From a virus, in the IMG/VR virus record IMGVR_UViG_3300044611_002384, positions 1 to 44,881 of that record: DNA of 44,881 bases; one strand, given 5' to 3'. The notes under the pieces were generated by a model. The model was not told the DNA's origin. It ran no database searches and saw only the letters and a list, made by a program, of their open reading frames with translations. Positions 44,252 to 44,881 of the stretch are shown in pieces. Made by a program: the position numbers and the translations under genes. Position 1 is the first letter of the stretch. The number at the start of each line of letters is the position of its first letter.

Positions 44252-44443
44252 ATGACTTTGGAAGTTTATCAGAATGGTTCGGCTGTTGGTTTCGTTCGTG
44301 CTAAGAATACGCTCGAAGCGTATAAGATTGTGAGAGAGTTCTTTCCGGATTGCTCTAATGTTCGCACTGGACATTTGCCGATCTCTGATGTAAGATGCGT
44401 AAAGGTGAACGATAACGTCTATACTTGGAACCTTACCAAATGA
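44252..44443 (+). CDS. Small protein of unknown function
   Basis: 63 residues from ATG 44252 (MTLEVYQNGSAVGFVRAKNT...), with AGAGGAAAAG upstream. ATG 44228, in frame and right after the promoter, would add eight residues (MRKKEEKK) and make the mRNA leaderless. The protein has a small alpha/beta look. The stop overlaps the next start as ATGA. Function unknown. Confidence 0.55.
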   Translation: MTLEVYQNGSAVGFVRAKNTLEAYKIVREFFPDCSNVRTGHLPISDVRCVKVNDNVYTWNLTK

Positions 44444-44646
44444 GTCCTGAACTAATCGCTATGGCTTGCCTGTTTGTGGTGGGTATTATTATCATGGGAT
44501 TGGTTTGTGCTGTGCTTGCTATTGGGGATACCCTGTGTAAAAGAATGGCCGAAAAAGAATTGAATGATGCGGGGTTTGAGACTGATGGATTTATCAGTAC
44601 GGATGAGGATGGTACTAGGTGGCTCGTAGGATATAAAAAGGATTAA
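44440..44646 (+). CDS. Small single-pass membrane protein
   Basis: 68 residues starting MSPELIAMACLFVVGIIIMG, with one N-terminal membrane segment of about 20-25 residues and a charged cytoplasmic-type tail. ATGA overlap with the previous gene. The first of three membrane microproteins. Function unknown. Confidence 0.6.
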   Translation: MSPELIAMACLFVVGIIIMGLVCAVLAIGDTLCKRMAEKELNDAGFETDGFISTDEDGTRWLVGYKKD

Positions 44647-44661
44647 AGAAAGGAATCACGG

Positions 44662-44772
44662 ATGTTCGATACTATAGATGTAGATTGGTGGTGGATGCTT
44701 GTGGGATTTGTTGTTGGTATTGGTTGTTCTTGGTTTGTTTGTGATCTTGTTTTTCCAGTAAGGAAGAAATAA
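44662..44772 (+). CDS. Membrane microprotein
   Basis: 36 residues with one membrane segment (MLVGFVVGIGCSWFVCDLVF), an acidic start and a basic end. AAAGGA lies 9 bases before ATG 44662. The stop overlaps the next ATG as TAATG. Function unknown. Confidence 0.55.
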   Translation: MFDTIDVDWWWMLVGFVVGIGCSWFVCDLVFPVRKK

Positions 44773-44849
44773 TGAATCTTTACGATAAGGTAGTGCTTTC
44801 TGTTTCTTTTGCTTTCGGTTGTGTGGTTGCTTGGGTGATTAACTCTTAA
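44772..44849 (+). CDS. Membrane microprotein
   Basis: 25 residues (MNLYDKVVLSVSFAFGCVVA...), almost all one membrane segment. AAGGA lies in the end of the previous gene. Function unknown; could be part of a small membrane set. Confidence 0.5.
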   Translation: MNLYDKVVLSVSFAFGCVVAWVINS

Positions 44850-44868
44850 CCTAAGTGGTTGATACATA

Positions 44869-44881
44869 AGGACTTAGGGCG
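44869..44881 (+). repeat. Intergenic stem-loop repeat, copy R4, cut by window edge
   Basis: GGACTTAGGGCG at the very end matches the left arm of the repeat. Its spacing from R3 (about 0.78 kb) fits the pattern; the rest lies outside the window. Confidence 0.65.

Noticed and set aside
1-44881. tRNA genes, CRISPR arrays, insertion sequences and attachment sites
   Set aside because: No cloverleaf, spaced repeats, transposase or integrase was found. The tandem repeats lie inside genes, and the right-arm stem-loops have no spacer pattern.

Overview
The window looks like part of a tailed double-stranded DNA phage genome (siphovirus-like: no sheath gene is visible), cut at both ends and at about 40% GC over most of its length. 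The likely host is a planctomycete. This is inferred from three things: a subtilisin-like protease whose N-terminus carries a LENRSLL motif like the LExRxLL signature of planctomycete secreted proteins, a small secreted Tyr/Val/Pro-rich protein, and virion proteins full of Thr/Pro linkers, Cys-rich modules and a sulfatase-modifying-factor-like domain. No integrase, replication gene, lysis gene, tRNA or CRISPR array was found, so the genome must extend beyond the window.

Layout. (1) 1-1157, plus strand: two Cys-rich protein genes. The first is cut by the window edge; the second has two compensating frameshifts. Base composition changes abruptly from GC-rich to AT-rich near 690. (2) 1209-38664, minus strand, read right to left: one long virion block with the order small acidic protein, gp55-like sigma factor, small-terminase candidate, HNH nuclease, unknown protein with a Cys motif, ERCC4-type nuclease, large terminase, portal, protease/scaffold (with an internal start), decoration-type protein, major capsid protein and a UUCG-capped terminator. 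It continues with connector/neck candidates, a Thr/Pro-linked adhesin-like protein with a circularly permuted FGE-type domain, tail tube protein, tail assembly proteins, a 3634-residue tape measure protein, two paralogous tail proteins and a 1694-residue baseplate/fibre protein. Most genes overlap by a few bases (ATGA or similar), which suggests translational coupling.

(3) 38665-42517: a switch region. A small DNA-binding protein with an AT-hook-like tail is read rightward, away from the virion block, across a shared AT-rich promoter region with a palindrome. Next come the small secreted protein, then (minus strand) a 2OG-oxygenase-like protein and a second Thr/Pro-linked adhesin-like protein, then (plus strand) the S8 protease. 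(4) 42518-44881, plus strand: small genes of 25-68 codons in short units, each unit with a strong sigma70-type promoter. A GC-rich stem-loop with a conserved 21-base loop recurs about every 0.7-0.8 kb. At least one promoter predicts a leaderless mRNA, and three consecutive genes encode tiny single-pass membrane proteins.

The virion block makes, packages and assembles the particle, and the sigma factor at its head is a natural candidate to drive its own late operon. The most unusual features are the permuted FGE-like domain, the enzyme-like domains inserted into the tape measure protein, and the recurrent stem-loops of the right arm.
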